A DNA stretch of 64,000 bases from JAVBPE01 sp031549865 (lineage in GTDB: Bacteria; Bacillota_I; Bacilli_A; Acholeplasmatales; Anaeroplasmataceae). Below the pieces are notes generated by a model. It ran no database searches, was not told where the DNA came from, and was given only the letters and a program-made list of their open reading frames with translations. Shown here piece by piece: positions 17,341-26,287 of this stretch (the stretch's first letter is position 1; every line of letters begins with the position of its first letter). The stretch covers positions 4,565 to 68,564 of the forward strand of contig JAVBPE010000003.1 of the NCBI GenBank assembly GCA_031549865.1. The letters run 5' to 3'. The position numbers and the translations under genes are program-made.

Positions 17341-17850
17341 CTATTTATCGTAGCATTTATTTTCTTTATAATATTCTAATGTTTTAATTTCTCTATAGAC
17401 CCATGGATTATCATTTATATGCTTTCTATTTTCTTCTAATGCTATATCGATATCTTCACTTACTAACTGCATTCCTTTTTTCTTTTCATTCGAAGTTAAT
17501 TTAAGTTCCTGCTTACTTTTTAAATCGACATCACATTTATATAAATAGGTTTCTAAAAACCAAATTTTCTCACTATATTTATCTTTTCTTTTTTCTAAAA
17601 TAATACCAATTTCTTCAATAGTGTTTTCGATTAAATTATAGCCTGCTTCTTCAATAACTTCTCTTTTAAGACACTTTAAGGGATCTTCACCCTCTTCAAT
17701 GCCGCCACCAATTAACTTGTAATCACCTTTTGCAGATTTTAAAAATAATATTTTATTATTTAATTCAATAATCGTTTTAGAGGCTTTTCTAGTTATTACC
17801 TCACTTTTTGGATTATAGTCATTTAAATCTATATCAATTATTACATTCAT
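17341..17850 (-). CDS. Nudix hydrolase
   Basis: 169 residues with a full Nudix box at residues 50-70: G-x5-E-x7-REVIEEAG. The catalytic Glu residues are present. It hydrolyses a nucleoside diphosphate linked to some other group, but the substrate is not evident. AAAGGA precedes the ATG. It is monocistronic. Confidence 0.88.
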   Translation of the reverse strand: MNVIIDIDLNDYNPKSEVITRKASKTIIELNNKILFLKSAKGDYKLIGGGIEEGEDPLKCLKREVIEEAGYNLIENTIEEIGIILEKRKDKYSEKIWFLETYLYKCDVDLKSKQELKLTSNEKKKGMQLVSEDIDIALEENRKHINDNPWVYREIKTLEYYKENKCYDK

Positions 17851-17977
17851 ATATAAATCCTTTCAAAAATAGTTGTAACTCATTTCTTTAAATTTATTAT
17901 ACGATTATTAAATAAACATGTCAAAATTTAATTCAAATAATATAAAATCTTTTATATTTTAGACTATAAACCAAATT

Positions 17978-18030
17978 AAAAATTGGAACAAATTTGGAAC
18001 GTTTTAGGTCCAATATTGTTCCAATTTTCT
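17978..18030 (-). terminator. long hairpin terminator
   Basis: AAAATTGGAACAA and TTGTTCCAATTTT form a thirteen-base-pair outer stem, with a further weak inner stem around TTTGGAAC/GTCCAA. It follows the small acidic gene on the minus strand. Confidence 0.65.
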
Positions 18031-18035
18031 TATTA

Positions 18036-18245
18036 CTAAATAATTTTATTCGTCTCAGGAACTGATATTCCTGGCAATATATCGTTATTATTATCAGCCA
18101 ATTCATTATCTTTTGGTGTTCTATCTAACTTTTCAGTATTTCTTATGCTTCTTTCAATTTGTTCGTCAATATTTTCATTTATATTTTCGTTTTCTTCATT
18201 TCTTTTTATAGAATCAACATTTTCTTTTAAATTATAATTTTCCAT
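18036..18245 (-). CDS. small Glu/Asn-rich hydrophilic protein
   Basis: 69 residues, highly charged, with repeated NEN/NIN/DEQ segments and few hydrophobic residues, so it is probably largely disordered. The C-terminus has DILPGISVPETNKII. AGGATG lies before the ATG, and a strong terminator follows. I recognise no family. It shares the style of the 61-residue gene at 23621 (DILSGLTRI near its end), so both may belong to one group of small Firmicutes proteins. Confidence 0.55.
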   Translation of the reverse strand: MENYNLKENVDSIKRNEENENINENIDEQIERSIRNTEKLDRTPKDNELADNNNDILPGISVPETNKII

Positions 18246-18354
18246 TTTTTCACATCCTATCAGTTAGTAGTTTTATCAAATATTAAAAGAATATGAAAAA
18301 AAATTATTATTAAATAAAAAATGATGAAATATATCCATCACTTTAATTAATTTA

Positions 18355-18906
18355 TTATTCCGAAATTTTGTTTGTTTCTTTTGATTTATTGCTTATTTTT
18401 AAATATATGTTAGCAATTAAAGCTAAGAAAACATATATAACAGGTGTCATAAAGAACGATTGAATTCTTGTGGCAAATTCAAATTGATAGATATCTAAAG
18501 CCATGCGATCACCTGAACTTAAATATAATTCATAATAAGGAATATTTGAATTAAATTTAAATATTACTATGATAAGTAAGACAATCATTACCGTAATTAT
18601 TCCCCACATTATTAGATTATAAATCTTATTATTTACCAACTTATTTTTACAGTCAGTAATAAATAAAGTGATAATCGTTAAGAAACCAATAATATAGAAT
18701 ATTAAACCTTTTGTATATAAATTTTTTATATCATACCAGTGTTCTTCATATTTAGAATAAAACCTATATTCATAAATATCCTTATAGTCAGAAAGTAATA
18801 CATAATTATAAACCAATTGTATTAAATTAATAGCTAATGCCAATAATAATATTAGATAGGCAATTTGAATTACTTTTCTTATAGTATTCTTATTTAAATA
18901 TTCCAT
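18355..18906 (-). CDS. four-helix membrane protein, unknown function
   Basis: 183 residues with TM helices near 12-32, 68-86, 95-117 and 150-168, and a Lys/Asn-rich C-terminus. There is a Tyr-rich extracytoplasmic loop after the first helix (YKDIYEYRFYSKYEEHWYD). AGAGGAG precedes the ATG. It lies 27 bases below the acyltransferase gene on the same strand and may be the last gene of that operon. No family recognised. Confidence 0.55.
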   Translation of the reverse strand: MEYLNKNTIRKVIQIAYLILLLALAINLIQLVYNYVLLSDYKDIYEYRFYSKYEEHWYDIKNLYTKGLIFYIIGFLTIITLFITDCKNKLVNNKIYNLIMWGIITVMIVLLIIVIFKFNSNIPYYELYLSSGDRMALDIYQFEFATRIQSFFMTPVIYVFLALIANIYLKISNKSKETNKISE

Positions 18907-18933
18907 ATTTTCTCCTCTAATTTTAATTATATA

Positions 18934-19770
18934 TTAAGAATTTGTGTATTTTAATTCTTTTTGATATACTTCTTCATAAATATTTTTCCAATTATCATAA
19001 TTGATTTTCATCATCTTATCGATATTTTCATTATCAGTTAAATTTTCATCTTTATAAATAGGCTTTGAAACATGAATTGTATATTCTTGAATAAAAGAAC
19101 CATCTGTAGATAAAACATCAGAATCATTAAATGTTATAAAACAAGGTAATATTGGGACATTGTTTTTTATTGCATATGAAAATGCAGTTTTCTTCAAAGG
19201 TTTAGGTTTTTTATAGTTCCACCACATGCTTTGTTCTGGATAAATTAAGACAAAATCACCACGATTTAAAATAACTTTAATGCTTTTGACAAATTTTTTC
19301 ATTGTAGTAAGGTTTGAACTTAATGGTAGGGTATAACAATGTCTCATAAAGAATCCTATTTTTCCAGGAAACGTTGTATAATTACCCTCTTTAATAATTT
19401 TATACATTTTCTTTTTCTTGAAAAATTTTGAGTTTTCATATACCATTTGCATGGCAAAAGAGTCCATAGCATTAAAGTGATTACAAGTAAGTATCGCTCC
19501 ACTTTCTAAACTATTAAAATTTTCTATACCTTTTATTTCTTTAACAATTAAATTCTTTGTTTTTAAAGCGTTATTTAAAAATCTTCTTGCGATAAAGTAA
19601 GCTATTTTAGTTTTGATTTTACTACTAAATTTTGTTCTTAGATAATCTATATCATCAGGCATTAAGACCTTTGATTCTAAATCATCTTCAACATCTAAAT
19701 CAAATTTTCCTTCTTTTTCATATTGTTCTATCTTATTTAAGACTTTAATTCTATCTTCTGATAAGCTCAT
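18934..19770 (-). CDS. lysophospholipid acyltransferase (PlsC-like)
   Basis: 278 residues with the acyltransferase HX4D motif NHFNAMD (H98, D103), the acceptor-binding motif YPEQSMWWNYKKPKP and a later VPILPCFITF. It should transfer an acyl chain to a lysolipid or glycolipid at the membrane. Its ATG overlaps the stop of the preceding GT8 gene (TAATG), so it is coupled to the glycosyltransferases. This points to glycolipid assembly, though it could serve general phosphatidic acid synthesis. Confidence 0.82.
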   Translation of the reverse strand: MSLSEDRIKVLNKIEQYEKEGKFDLDVEDDLESKVLMPDDIDYLRTKFSSKIKTKIAYFIARRFLNNALKTKNLIVKEIKGIENFNSLESGAILTCNHFNAMDSFAMQMVYENSKFFKKKKMYKIIKEGNYTTFPGKIGFFMRHCYTLPLSSNLTTMKKFVKSIKVILNRGDFVLIYPEQSMWWNYKKPKPLKKTAFSYAIKNNVPILPCFITFNDSDVLSTDGSFIQEYTIHVSKPIYKDENLTDNENIDKMMKINYDNWKNIYEEVYQKELKYTNS

Positions 19771-20702
19771 TATTTATTAATCCTTTTTGCATAACAATCT
19801 TCTTTATTCGTTTCATTGATGGCTAATTGTAATAAATTTTCAACTACTTTTTTATCATTTTCTCTTTGGGCATCAGTATAACTATTTAATACTTTAATTA
19901 TCATTTCATAAACTGATGTCTTTTTAGCATTTTTCCAAAAATAATCTGCACATCTACATTTTTCATAATGCCAAGGTTTTTCAGTCATGATATAATGGAA
20001 AATTTTTACTTCATCGCTATTATAAGGAAGGTCAAAGAATACTTCAGTATTCCAATTTTGAGGAATCCATAATACTTGTCCTTTACAAATAACATTTAAA
20101 TAATCTTCGTCTTGAGTTACTACGAAATTATATTCACCTAACATTCTACTGAATTTATCTAATACACGTTGATTTCTAAATTCAATGCAATTGATTAAAA
20201 GAACACCGGCATTAAAGAACTCATTTCTATCTACGCCTACAACTGTCTCCGCATATGTCCCGTAAACATCGATTTGTCTCATAACTTGTTCATGACAAGC
20301 CCCAACTAAATGTGCACTTACATCATAGTTATATAACTCACTTATATCGCCGTTTACAATAGTATCAGAATCAATATAAATAGCTTTTTCTAAGTTATTA
20401 AATATTTCAGCAATGTATAATCTAAAATAAGTTGTTTTTGAATAATAGTCTCTAATTGGAAATTTATCGCTTATTGAATCTAGATATCTTGAAACATCGA
20501 TAAATTCTATATCAAATAATTGGTTCTTAAGTCCATATAATTGATCTTTCATATTTTTTGAGATATTAGTATTTAAGATATAAATTTGATATTTATAATC
20601 TTTTGATGCTTTTTCCATTAAAGAAACTAAAGACACCATTGTATATTTGACAAATGCATCATCACATGCATAAAAAATAGGTATAACTGTATTATTTTTC
20701 AT
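19770..20702 (-). CDS. GT8-family glycosyltransferase
   Basis: 310 residues. N-terminal VIPIFYACDDAFVKYTMVSLVSLMEKAS and the DxD motif AIYIDSDTIVNGDISELY match GT8 (galactosyl- or glucosyltransferases). NAGVLLIN and TQDEDYLNVICKGQVLWIPQNWN are typical further blocks. The start is the ATG at 20702, with GGAG just upstream. It overlaps the end of the second GT8 gene by eleven bases. Donor and acceptor sugars are unknown. Confidence 0.88.
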   Translation of the reverse strand: MKNNTVIPIFYACDDAFVKYTMVSLVSLMEKASKDYKYQIYILNTNISKNMKDQLYGLKNQLFDIEFIDVSRYLDSISDKFPIRDYYSKTTYFRLYIAEIFNNLEKAIYIDSDTIVNGDISELYNYDVSAHLVGACHEQVMRQIDVYGTYAETVVGVDRNEFFNAGVLLINCIEFRNQRVLDKFSRMLGEYNFVVTQDEDYLNVICKGQVLWIPQNWNTEVFFDLPYNSDEVKIFHYIMTEKPWHYEKCRCADYFWKNAKKTSVYEMIIKVLNSYTDAQRENDKKVVENLLQLAINETNKEDCYAKRINK

Positions 20703-21540
20703 TTTTAACTCCACGTATTTCTAAGTACTTTCTCTTATAATCATTATATAATTCATATATATCATCAAATTGATGATATTTGAAAACCTTGTAAACCTTC
20801 TCAATATGCCATTGTTTGATATTAGCTGTGTGCGGATATGGTAACCATAATAGTCGCTTTGAGAAATGTCTTATTACTGTATTTTTATATAAAAACTTTT
20901 GATCGTTAAATCTTTGTTTTAGCATCAATCGTTTAGTTGTAGATCTTATTATTGCACTTTGATCGACAAACATTAATTTCTTCTTTCTTAACCAATCTCG
21001 AGCTTTTTCAAATAATCTTGTTTCTTTAATTTTCGCTAAATTTAAAAGTAAAACACCCGAATTGATATAATTTGGATAAATTAGAAATTTACCATAATGA
21101 TCTCTTGCGGCAGCATATTCATAATCACTTACATCGATATTATATAATAACGTTATATCTTTATTAAATAATAAATCGATATCTAAATATAAAAGTTTAT
21201 CTGGCATATTTGGAACTAAATCAGCTAAAGTTCTAAGTAGTGCATAAGGAGAAACATAGCTATTTTCATTTGGACAACCAGAAAATTCTTGCATGTAAAT
21301 ATCTGTAACATCTACTTTTATTACTTCATTTGCATGATTAAAATCTTTGACTACTGTATTTAAAAAACTAATAAGTTCATCACTTATTGGTGTGAATTCT
21401 TTTTTTATATGACTTACGTCCATTGTATAAACATGTATTTTAAATGGCTCTTTTGTTTCTGTTCTTTTCATTATAGAAAGTAAACCCGTTAAAATTCCAT
21501 CAAATACTTTCTCATTTCCCGCAAATAACAAATTTATCAT
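20692..21540 (-). CDS. second GT8-family glycosyltransferase
   Basis: 282 residues with GT8 marks: NLLFAGNEKVFDGILTGLLSIM, DxD motif LLYLDIDLLFNKDI, INSGVLLLN and FVDQSAI. No ribosome binding site stands before the ATG at 21540. The nearest (AGGTGA) serves an ATG about 20 bases upstream in another frame, opening a 14-codon reading frame that ends inside this gene. Translation may be coupled to that small leader, or the N-terminus may have been frameshifted. Confidence 0.85.
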   Translation of the reverse strand: MINLLFAGNEKVFDGILTGLLSIMKRTETKEPFKIHVYTMDVSHIKKEFTPISDELISFLNTVVKDFNHANEVIKVDVTDIYMQEFSGCPNENSYVSPYALLRTLADLVPNMPDKLLYLDIDLLFNKDITLLYNIDVSDYEYAAARDHYGKFLIYPNYINSGVLLLNLAKIKETRLFEKARDWLRKKKLMFVDQSAIIRSTTKRLMLKQRFNDQKFLYKNTVIRHFSKRLLWLPYPHTANIKQWHIEKVYKVFKYHQFDDIYELYNDYKRKYLEIRGVKNEK

Positions 21541-21600
21541 AATATAATTTTAGCATAATATAATCACCTAATTACTATGCTTTTCCTTTTTTTATTAATG

Positions 21601-21623
21601 CGTTAACATTAGGTTTGTTAACG
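21601..21623. promoter_or_regulatory. inverted repeat CGTTAAC-N9-GTTAACG upstream of the GT8 operon
   Basis: Two perfect seven-base arms, each containing the palindrome GTTAAC, lie between two minus-strand genes. It may be an operator for the GT8 operon or a weak transcript end for the gene at 21641. It lacks a T run. Confidence 0.4.
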
Positions 21624-21640
21624 TATAACATTAAACTCTC

Positions 21641-22426
21641 TTATTCTTTAATGTCTTCTTTTTGTTTTTTCACATATTTTATTAATTCATAATTACTATT
21701 TTCACTTCTTAATACCATCTGATTATATACTAAATCTCTTAAATAAACAATATTTTCTTTCGAACTCAGTTCGGGCTTTGGATAAAACGGACCATCAACA
21801 TATGTAACTATTTTAGGTGCTTTTGAATGCTTTCTTTTTTGATATGTATTCACAAAACAAAATACTGGCGCATTTAAATCTACTGGATACTTAAATGATG
21901 TAGAGACAAATGGACGTATTTTAGTATAATATGGCCACACATGAGCTTCTGGATAAATATTAATGCAACGTTTTTTACCGATATGATAATTAATAGCTTC
22001 CTTAAAATTCTTATATGCCCCTCTTGTGTCTGGTAAAGGTAGTGCACCTAAACTTGGAGTAATTTTACCTAATATTGGCATTGAAACATTATTGGCATGT
22101 ACTATTGCATAAGTTTGTTTTGGGGTAATAATCATTGTCGGTATTAGGGCATCTGGGATTTGATTCGTATGGTTCCCATAAAGAAAAAAACCTTCTTTGC
22201 ATTTTTTTATAATTTTTTTATTTACAATCTTATGTCTAAATTTTAGTTTTAAATATATGAAAGCTATGGGTGTTGCAACAATTCTATACCAAAAAAATCT
22301 TGTTATCTTTTTAAATATACTTTTTCTTATATATTTATAATCATCGCCTATAGTTTTTGGTTTAATATTATCAATCGCAAACTCATCATTAAGTTCATCT
22401 TCATAATAGATTATTTTTGAATTCAT
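21641..22426 (-). CDS. lysophospholipid acyltransferase-like protein with HX5D
   Basis: 261 residues of the PlsC superfamily: FFLYGNHTNQIPDALIPT holds the catalytic His and Asp (H86 and D92), here five residues apart and not the usual four. A glycerol-phosphate-binding-like INIYPEAHVWPYYTKIRPF follows. GGAGGT precedes the ATG. It lies just upstream of the GT8 pair and, with the other acyltransferase, brackets the glycosyltransferases. This arrangement suggests a membrane glycolipid or a lipid anchor. Confidence 0.8.
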   Translation of the reverse strand: MNSKIIYYEDELNDEFAIDNIKPKTIGDDYKYIRKSIFKKITRFFWYRIVATPIAFIYLKLKFRHKIVNKKIIKKCKEGFFLYGNHTNQIPDALIPTMIITPKQTYAIVHANNVSMPILGKITPSLGALPLPDTRGAYKNFKEAINYHIGKKRCINIYPEAHVWPYYTKIRPFVSTSFKYPVDLNAPVFCFVNTYQKRKHSKAPKIVTYVDGPFYPKPELSSKENIVYLRDLVYNQMVLRSENSNYELIKYVKKQKEDIKE

Positions 22427-22519
22427 ATTTTACCTCCACCACGCTATATATTTTATACAAAATAGGTTAATAATGCACCCTACTAATATATTTTTTAACT
22501 CTACTAAAAATTACTCGTT

Positions 22520-22536
22520 CTCTACTTAAAGTAGAG
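22520..22536. promoter_or_regulatory. perfect palindrome, likely operator of the acyltransferase/GT8 cluster
   Basis: CTCTACTT-A-AAGTAGAG is an eight-plus-eight palindrome about 95 bases before the acyltransferase start. A further ACTCTACT half-site lies at 22499-22506. The paired sites look like a repressor operator. Confidence 0.5.
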
Positions 22537-22629
22537 TCCATAAATAATATATCATTTTAATGAAAAATCCTACTTTTTTTTCACAAAAAATACTTAATTT
22601 TGAAAAAACAACTTAAAAGAGCATAAAAA

Positions 22630-22653
22630 AGCGTCTAGATACCTAAACGCTTA
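22630..22653 (-). terminator. intrinsic terminator of the HTH-membrane gene
   Basis: On the minus strand, AAGCGTTTAG-GTAT-CTAGACGCTT (one G-T pair) followed by TTTTTTATG, just after the stop at 22668. Confidence 0.85.
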
Positions 22654-22667
22654 AAAAATAATAATAT

Positions 22668-23519
22668 TTAGAATTCTTTAATTCCTTGAACTTCAAAACT
22701 ATATGGTGTCCACCAGCAATAACCATTAATTGTTCTATTTATGTCATTTACTTGATATTTAATCAATGCTGAGTTGACCTCACTACTCCATTCAAGAAAT
22801 TCAAATGTCGCTTTTTCATAGGTCATATCATACTCTAAATTGTAATGATTTGCAATTCCATGACTTAAATATAACATTAGGTTTGTGGAACCATTAGTTT
22901 TAAAATCAATAATTTCTAACCAATTTTTATCTAAATTTATACTTATAAATTCTTCAATATAAAATCTAGAGTCACATGAAAAATATACACCTTTATAGAT
23001 ACTTCCAGAATTGTAAGATATTCCACTATAATCTCCACTGACTTCAATTCTATATCCTTTAAGGCTTCCCTTATTAGTTAAGGTTTTACCCTCGTATTCA
23101 TTATATACCTTTAAGTATATCTTACCATCTGGTGAAATTATTTCATCGATTAATTCTGAATTGAGTTTATTATTGTTAAATAAAATAAAAATATTAATTT
23201 TATTAATTAAAGAAAAAACACTTAAATATATTACTAAGAAAAATATAATGCTTGAAAATATAATAATTAATTTGTTCCTTTTTTTATTTGAAATAACAAC
23301 TATATTATCAATTACTTTAACAGGTTCATCTTCCTCTAATAAATCATTTATATTAATATTTAATAAATTTGAAATATCATTTAAACTAGCCTTTGATGGT
23401 AGTCCTTTTTGTTGTTCCCATTTCGCAACCGCAGAGCGTGATACATTTAGTTTATTAGCTAAATCTTCTTGCGTTAAATTATTTATTTCTCGATATTCTT
23501 TTAATTTTTGATAAAGCAT
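22668..23519 (-). CDS. XRE regulator with a membrane-anchored sensor-like C-terminus
   Basis: 283 residues: HTH at 5-60 (NNLTQEDLANKLNVSRSAVAKWEQQKGLPS), one TM helix near 82-102, then about 180 residues outside the membrane with no recognised domain (rich in Ser, Gly and Tyr). This architecture, a DNA-binding head tethered to the membrane, suggests a one-component sensor. GGGTGA precedes the ATG. The divergent or neighbouring target is not obvious; it may control the lipid cluster below it. Confidence 0.75.
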   Translation of the reverse strand: MLYQKLKEYREINNLTQEDLANKLNVSRSAVAKWEQQKGLPSKASLNDISNLLNININDLLEEDEPVKVIDNIVVISNKKRNKLIIIFSSIIFFLVIYLSVFSLINKINIFILFNNNKLNSELIDEIISPDGKIYLKVYNEYEGKTLTNKGSLKGYRIEVSGDYSGISYNSGSIYKGVYFSCDSRFYIEEFISINLDKNWLEIIDFKTNGSTNLMLYLSHGIANHYNLEYDMTYEKATFEFLEWSSEVNSALIKYQVNDINRTINGYCWWTPYSFEVQGIKEF

Positions 23520-23620
23520 TCATATCACCCATATAAATTTTATCATTAAATAAAGAAAAATCACGACACTTTTGTGATACTTTAAAAAATTTATAAAAGT
23601 ATCAAAATAATTATCTATAT

Positions 23621-23806
23621 TTATTTGTTATATTTATCTTCGATTCTTGTTAATCCAGATAATATATCTGTAGCATTTGAAGTTATCAAATCATTAGTAT
23701 CTTGTAAATCATTTATTATTTTTTCATTTTTTTTACAACGTTCTATTTGTTCATTGCAACTTCTTTTTACATAATCGAAATCTTTTTTTAATTGATCATT
23801 TGCCAT
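23621..23806 (-). CDS. small coiled-coil protein
   Basis: 61 residues, mostly helical and charged, with two Cys (CNEQIERCKKNE) and DILSGLTRIEDKYNK at the end. GAGGTGA precedes the ATG. The pattern recalls small proteins of unknown function in Bacilli; its tail resembles the protein at 18036. Function unknown. Confidence 0.5.
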   Translation of the reverse strand: MANDQLKKDFDYVKRSCNEQIERCKKNEKIINDLQDTNDLITSNATDILSGLTRIEDKYNK

Positions 23807-24164
23807 TATTTCACCTCATATCTTTTTATATTTTAAACTTAAAATAAAGATATATACTTCCAGTTTTTTCATAAAAAAAGAAGTTTAAAAACTTCCGTTT
23901 TTCCAATTTTGAATTTAAATCTTTCATATTCTTTATGTTTTATTAAGGGTTTTCCTAATGACTCTTGATAATTAAAATGAAAATTTATAAAATTTAAAAT
24001 ATTAGTAATATTCTTTGAATTTAGTTTCAGTTATCGAGGAATCCTCGATAACTGAAATATAAAATCATTTTTTTGTTTTTTTTAGAGAAGCCTTATATTA
24101 TCTATTTATATATCAAATAATAATGATTTGCTAATTATTACTTTTAGTCGCTATATTATTAAAT
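23807..24164. other. noncoding region with one large palindrome
   Basis: Apart from the 33-base palindrome at 24025-24057 and a weak AAGAAGTTT/AAACTTCCG hairpin near 23880 I see no gene here. The right part leads into the PadR promoter. Confidence 0.5.
24025..24057. repeat. perfect 16-base inverted repeat with one-base centre
   Basis: TTTCAGTTATCGAGGA, then A, then the exact reverse complement. Its GC content is higher than the surrounding sequence. With no loop to speak of it is a poor RNA terminator (four bases minimum would have to open) but a good protein-binding or cruciform site. It stands between two gene groups transcribed away from each other. Confidence 0.7.
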
Positions 24165-24193
24165 TTGACATACTACACAATGTGTAATATAAT
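24165..24193 (+). promoter_or_regulatory. sigma-A promoter with an embedded operator for the padR operon
   Basis: TTGACA, 17 bases, TATAAT. The spacer contains the palindrome TACACA-A-TGTGTA (24174-24186), set exactly between the -35 and -10 boxes, as expected for a PadR-type autorepressor site. Confidence 0.85.
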
Positions 24194-24217
24194 ATAAAAT
24201 ATACTATGGAGGTAAAG

Positions 24218-24523
24218 ATGGAAATACAATTAAAAAAAGGATTATTAGAAGCCTTAGTGCTTTCTATTTTAAAAAAAGGTCCAACATATGGTTATAAACT
24301 TTTTGATGATGTGTCAAGTAAAGTTAATATTGCGACTTCTACTTTATATCCAATATTAAAAAGATTAGAGACTCAGGGTTCTTTAGAAACATATCAAGAA
24401 GAATATATGGGAAGACTTAGAAAATATTATAGTATAACAAGTTTAGGTTTAACACGTTTTTTAGAATATAAAGAGATGTGTAATGAAGTCAAAACATTAA
24501 TTAATGCAATTATGGAGGAATAG
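24218..24523 (+). CDS. PadR-family transcriptional regulator
   Basis: 101 residues with the PadR winged helix: LKKGLLEALVLSILKKGPTYGYKLFDDV, TSTLYPILKRLETQGSLE, RKYYSITSLGL. I choose the ATG at 24218, because the ATG at 24206 is part of the GGAGGT ribosome binding site. It probably represses its own operon through the palindrome in the promoter spacer and responds to envelope stress through the next gene. Confidence 0.92.
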   Translation: MEIQLKKGLLEALVLSILKKGPTYGYKLFDDVSSKVNIATSTLYPILKRLETQGSLETYQEEYMGRLRKYYSITSLGLTRFLEYKEMCNEVKTLINAIMEE

Positions 24524-24529
24524 TTAGAT

Positions 24530-25900
24530 ATGAATAAAAATCAATTTTTATATGAATTAGAAAACAACCTATCATTAATACCACAAGATGAAAAATTAGA
24601 AGTTATATCATATTATGAGGATTTGATTTTAGGGGATATTGAAAATGGTAATAGTGAAGAGGATGCGGTTTTAAAGTTAGGTAGTATTGATGAGATAGTA
24701 TCAAGGATTTTAGATGTTTATGCTATCGATGGTTTAGATGACTTTAATGATGGAAAAGCTTTTGAAAAAATAGGTATCTCACAAAGTTTTGGGAATAAAG
24801 TATTTAAAGTTGAAGCAACTAACATTAATAATCTTAGTATATCTACTAATTCTTCTAACTTAATAATTGAACAAAATAACTCACCAAGTGCTAATATTGA
24901 AATATCTCATTTTAATTCAATCTTGTCAAAAATAGATTTAGTTAAACAAGGAGATACATTATACATAACTGAAAAATCAAGAAGATTTTATGGCTATTTT
25001 ATTCATAATATTATTGCGTTATTGATAGCGTTAACTTCAGGAATTATCATTTATAACGCCTTTAGTAGTTTAAAAATATGGCATATTATACTTATAATTT
25101 TTGGAATATTTGGCTTACTTCAAGTTATTAATCTATTGGTTTGTATTTGGCTTAATGTTGATAAAATGAAAATATTAATTCCTTCTAAGAAAGAATTTGG
25201 TTTAGCTTATAATGGTAAATTTGGAAACTTAAAAGTTTTAAATTCTAATTTTAATTATGTTAATGCGAAAATATCTAGTGGGAATATAAAATTTATCAAT
25301 ACAAAATCAAAAACTTATTATATGAAGGCAGCTAGTGGGACAATTAAACTATTAGCTGATGAGCTAGATAACCCTATTAAAACTAATGATATTACTTTAC
25401 TTACTTCTTCTGGTAGTATTAAGCTAGTTAATTATATTACAGATAATGTAATTGCTAGATGTAAATCTGGTAATATTAAATGCAAGAAAGTAACTTGTGA
25501 ATCTTTAAATATTTCCGCTAATTCTGGAAGCATTAAGGGAATAGAAATAAATTCAAAAGAAATTAATAGTTCTGCAAAATCTGGCAGTATTAAATATAAG
25601 GAGTTAGTTTGTAATAAAGAATTAAATTTAAGTGTTACTTCAGGTAGTATTAAAACTGTTAATGCCGAAATTTTTTGTTCAAATGCTAAAGCAAATAGTG
25701 GATCAATTTATTTTAAGAAAGTTATCGGTTACCGTAAGGAATATAACCTGGATTTACATTCACGCTCAGGTATGGTTAAAGTTAAAGAATTACTTAATAG
25801 CAGTTCTGATTTTAGTGATATTAAAGAAAATATAATTTGTAATAAAAATATTAAAGCTAATGTTAATAGTGGATCTATTAAAGTTACATTTTTAAAGTAA
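24530..25900 (+). CDS. HAAS (DUF1700) membrane protein with DUF4097-type beta repeats
   Basis: 456 residues. Residues 1-65 are a HAAS domain (FLYELENNLSLIPQDEKLEVISYYEDLI). A linker and two TM helices (about 160-205) follow, then about 240 residues of repeats in which SGSIK, SGNIK or SGTIK recurs roughly every 20-25 residues, the signature of a DUF4097 right-handed beta-helix. PadR-HAAS-DUF4097 operons are a known Firmicutes sensor arrangement in which the HAAS part binds PadR. It starts six bases after padR and ends before a strong terminator. Confidence 0.85.
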   Translation: MNKNQFLYELENNLSLIPQDEKLEVISYYEDLILGDIENGNSEEDAVLKLGSIDEIVSRILDVYAIDGLDDFNDGKAFEKIGISQSFGNKVFKVEATNINNLSISTNSSNLIIEQNNSPSANIEISHFNSILSKIDLVKQGDTLYITEKSRRFYGYFIHNIIALLIALTSGIIIYNAFSSLKIWHIILIIFGIFGLLQVINLLVCIWLNVDKMKILIPSKKEFGLAYNGKFGNLKVLNSNFNYVNAKISSGNIKFINTKSKTYYMKAASGTIKLLADELDNPIKTNDITLLTSSGSIKLVNYITDNVIARCKSGNIKCKKVTCESLNISANSGSIKGIEINSKEINSSAKSGSIKYKELVCNKELNLSVTSGSIKTVNAEIFCSNAKANSGSIYFKKVIGYRKEYNLDLHSRSGMVKVKELLNSSSDFSDIKENIICNKNIKANVNSGSIKVTFLK

Positions 25901-25940
25901 ACATAATTGTTTTTTTAATATGTTTTAACCTAATGAAACA

Positions 25941-25968
25941 AAAAAAGTAGCTCTCAAGCTACTTTTTT
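25941..25968. terminator. intrinsic terminator of the padR operon
   Basis: AAAAAAGTAGCT-CTCA-AGCTACTTTTTT: strong symmetric stem with T run on both strands. Confidence 0.85.
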
Positions 25969-26141
25969 ATACATAATTGGGACAATACACGTTATCCATA
26001 CATTTATTTTATGTAAAAGAGAATACACAATGAACTATAAACATCATTATTATATGCTATTTTTTAATAAACTCAACCAAGTCAGGAAATGATACTTAAC
26101 TTTTATTACTAGAGATATAAATTCATCTTTTTCATCACTTG

Positions 26142-26228
26142 TTAAATATTATTATCTTCAACAAGGAAAGATGGATACGGAAAATAACACTTTTCTACCC
26201 ACCCATATAATTGTTTTGTTTTAATATA
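26142..26228 (-). pseudogene. possible decayed gene fragment
   Basis: The minus strand has about 29 open codons without a start (it includes QLYGWVEKCYFPYPSFLVE) ending in TAA. Another open stretch in the next frame (EFISLVIKVKYHFLTWLSLLKN) follows at lower coordinates. Composition looks protein-like, which suggests remains of one frameshifted gene. The rest of the 315-base gap between 25973 and 26287 holds nothing I can name. Confidence 0.3.
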
Positions 26229-26287
26229 TTATATTTACATGAAAAACAGATTTACAAATATTTGTTTTCAATCTTTTTTATTCCTCT

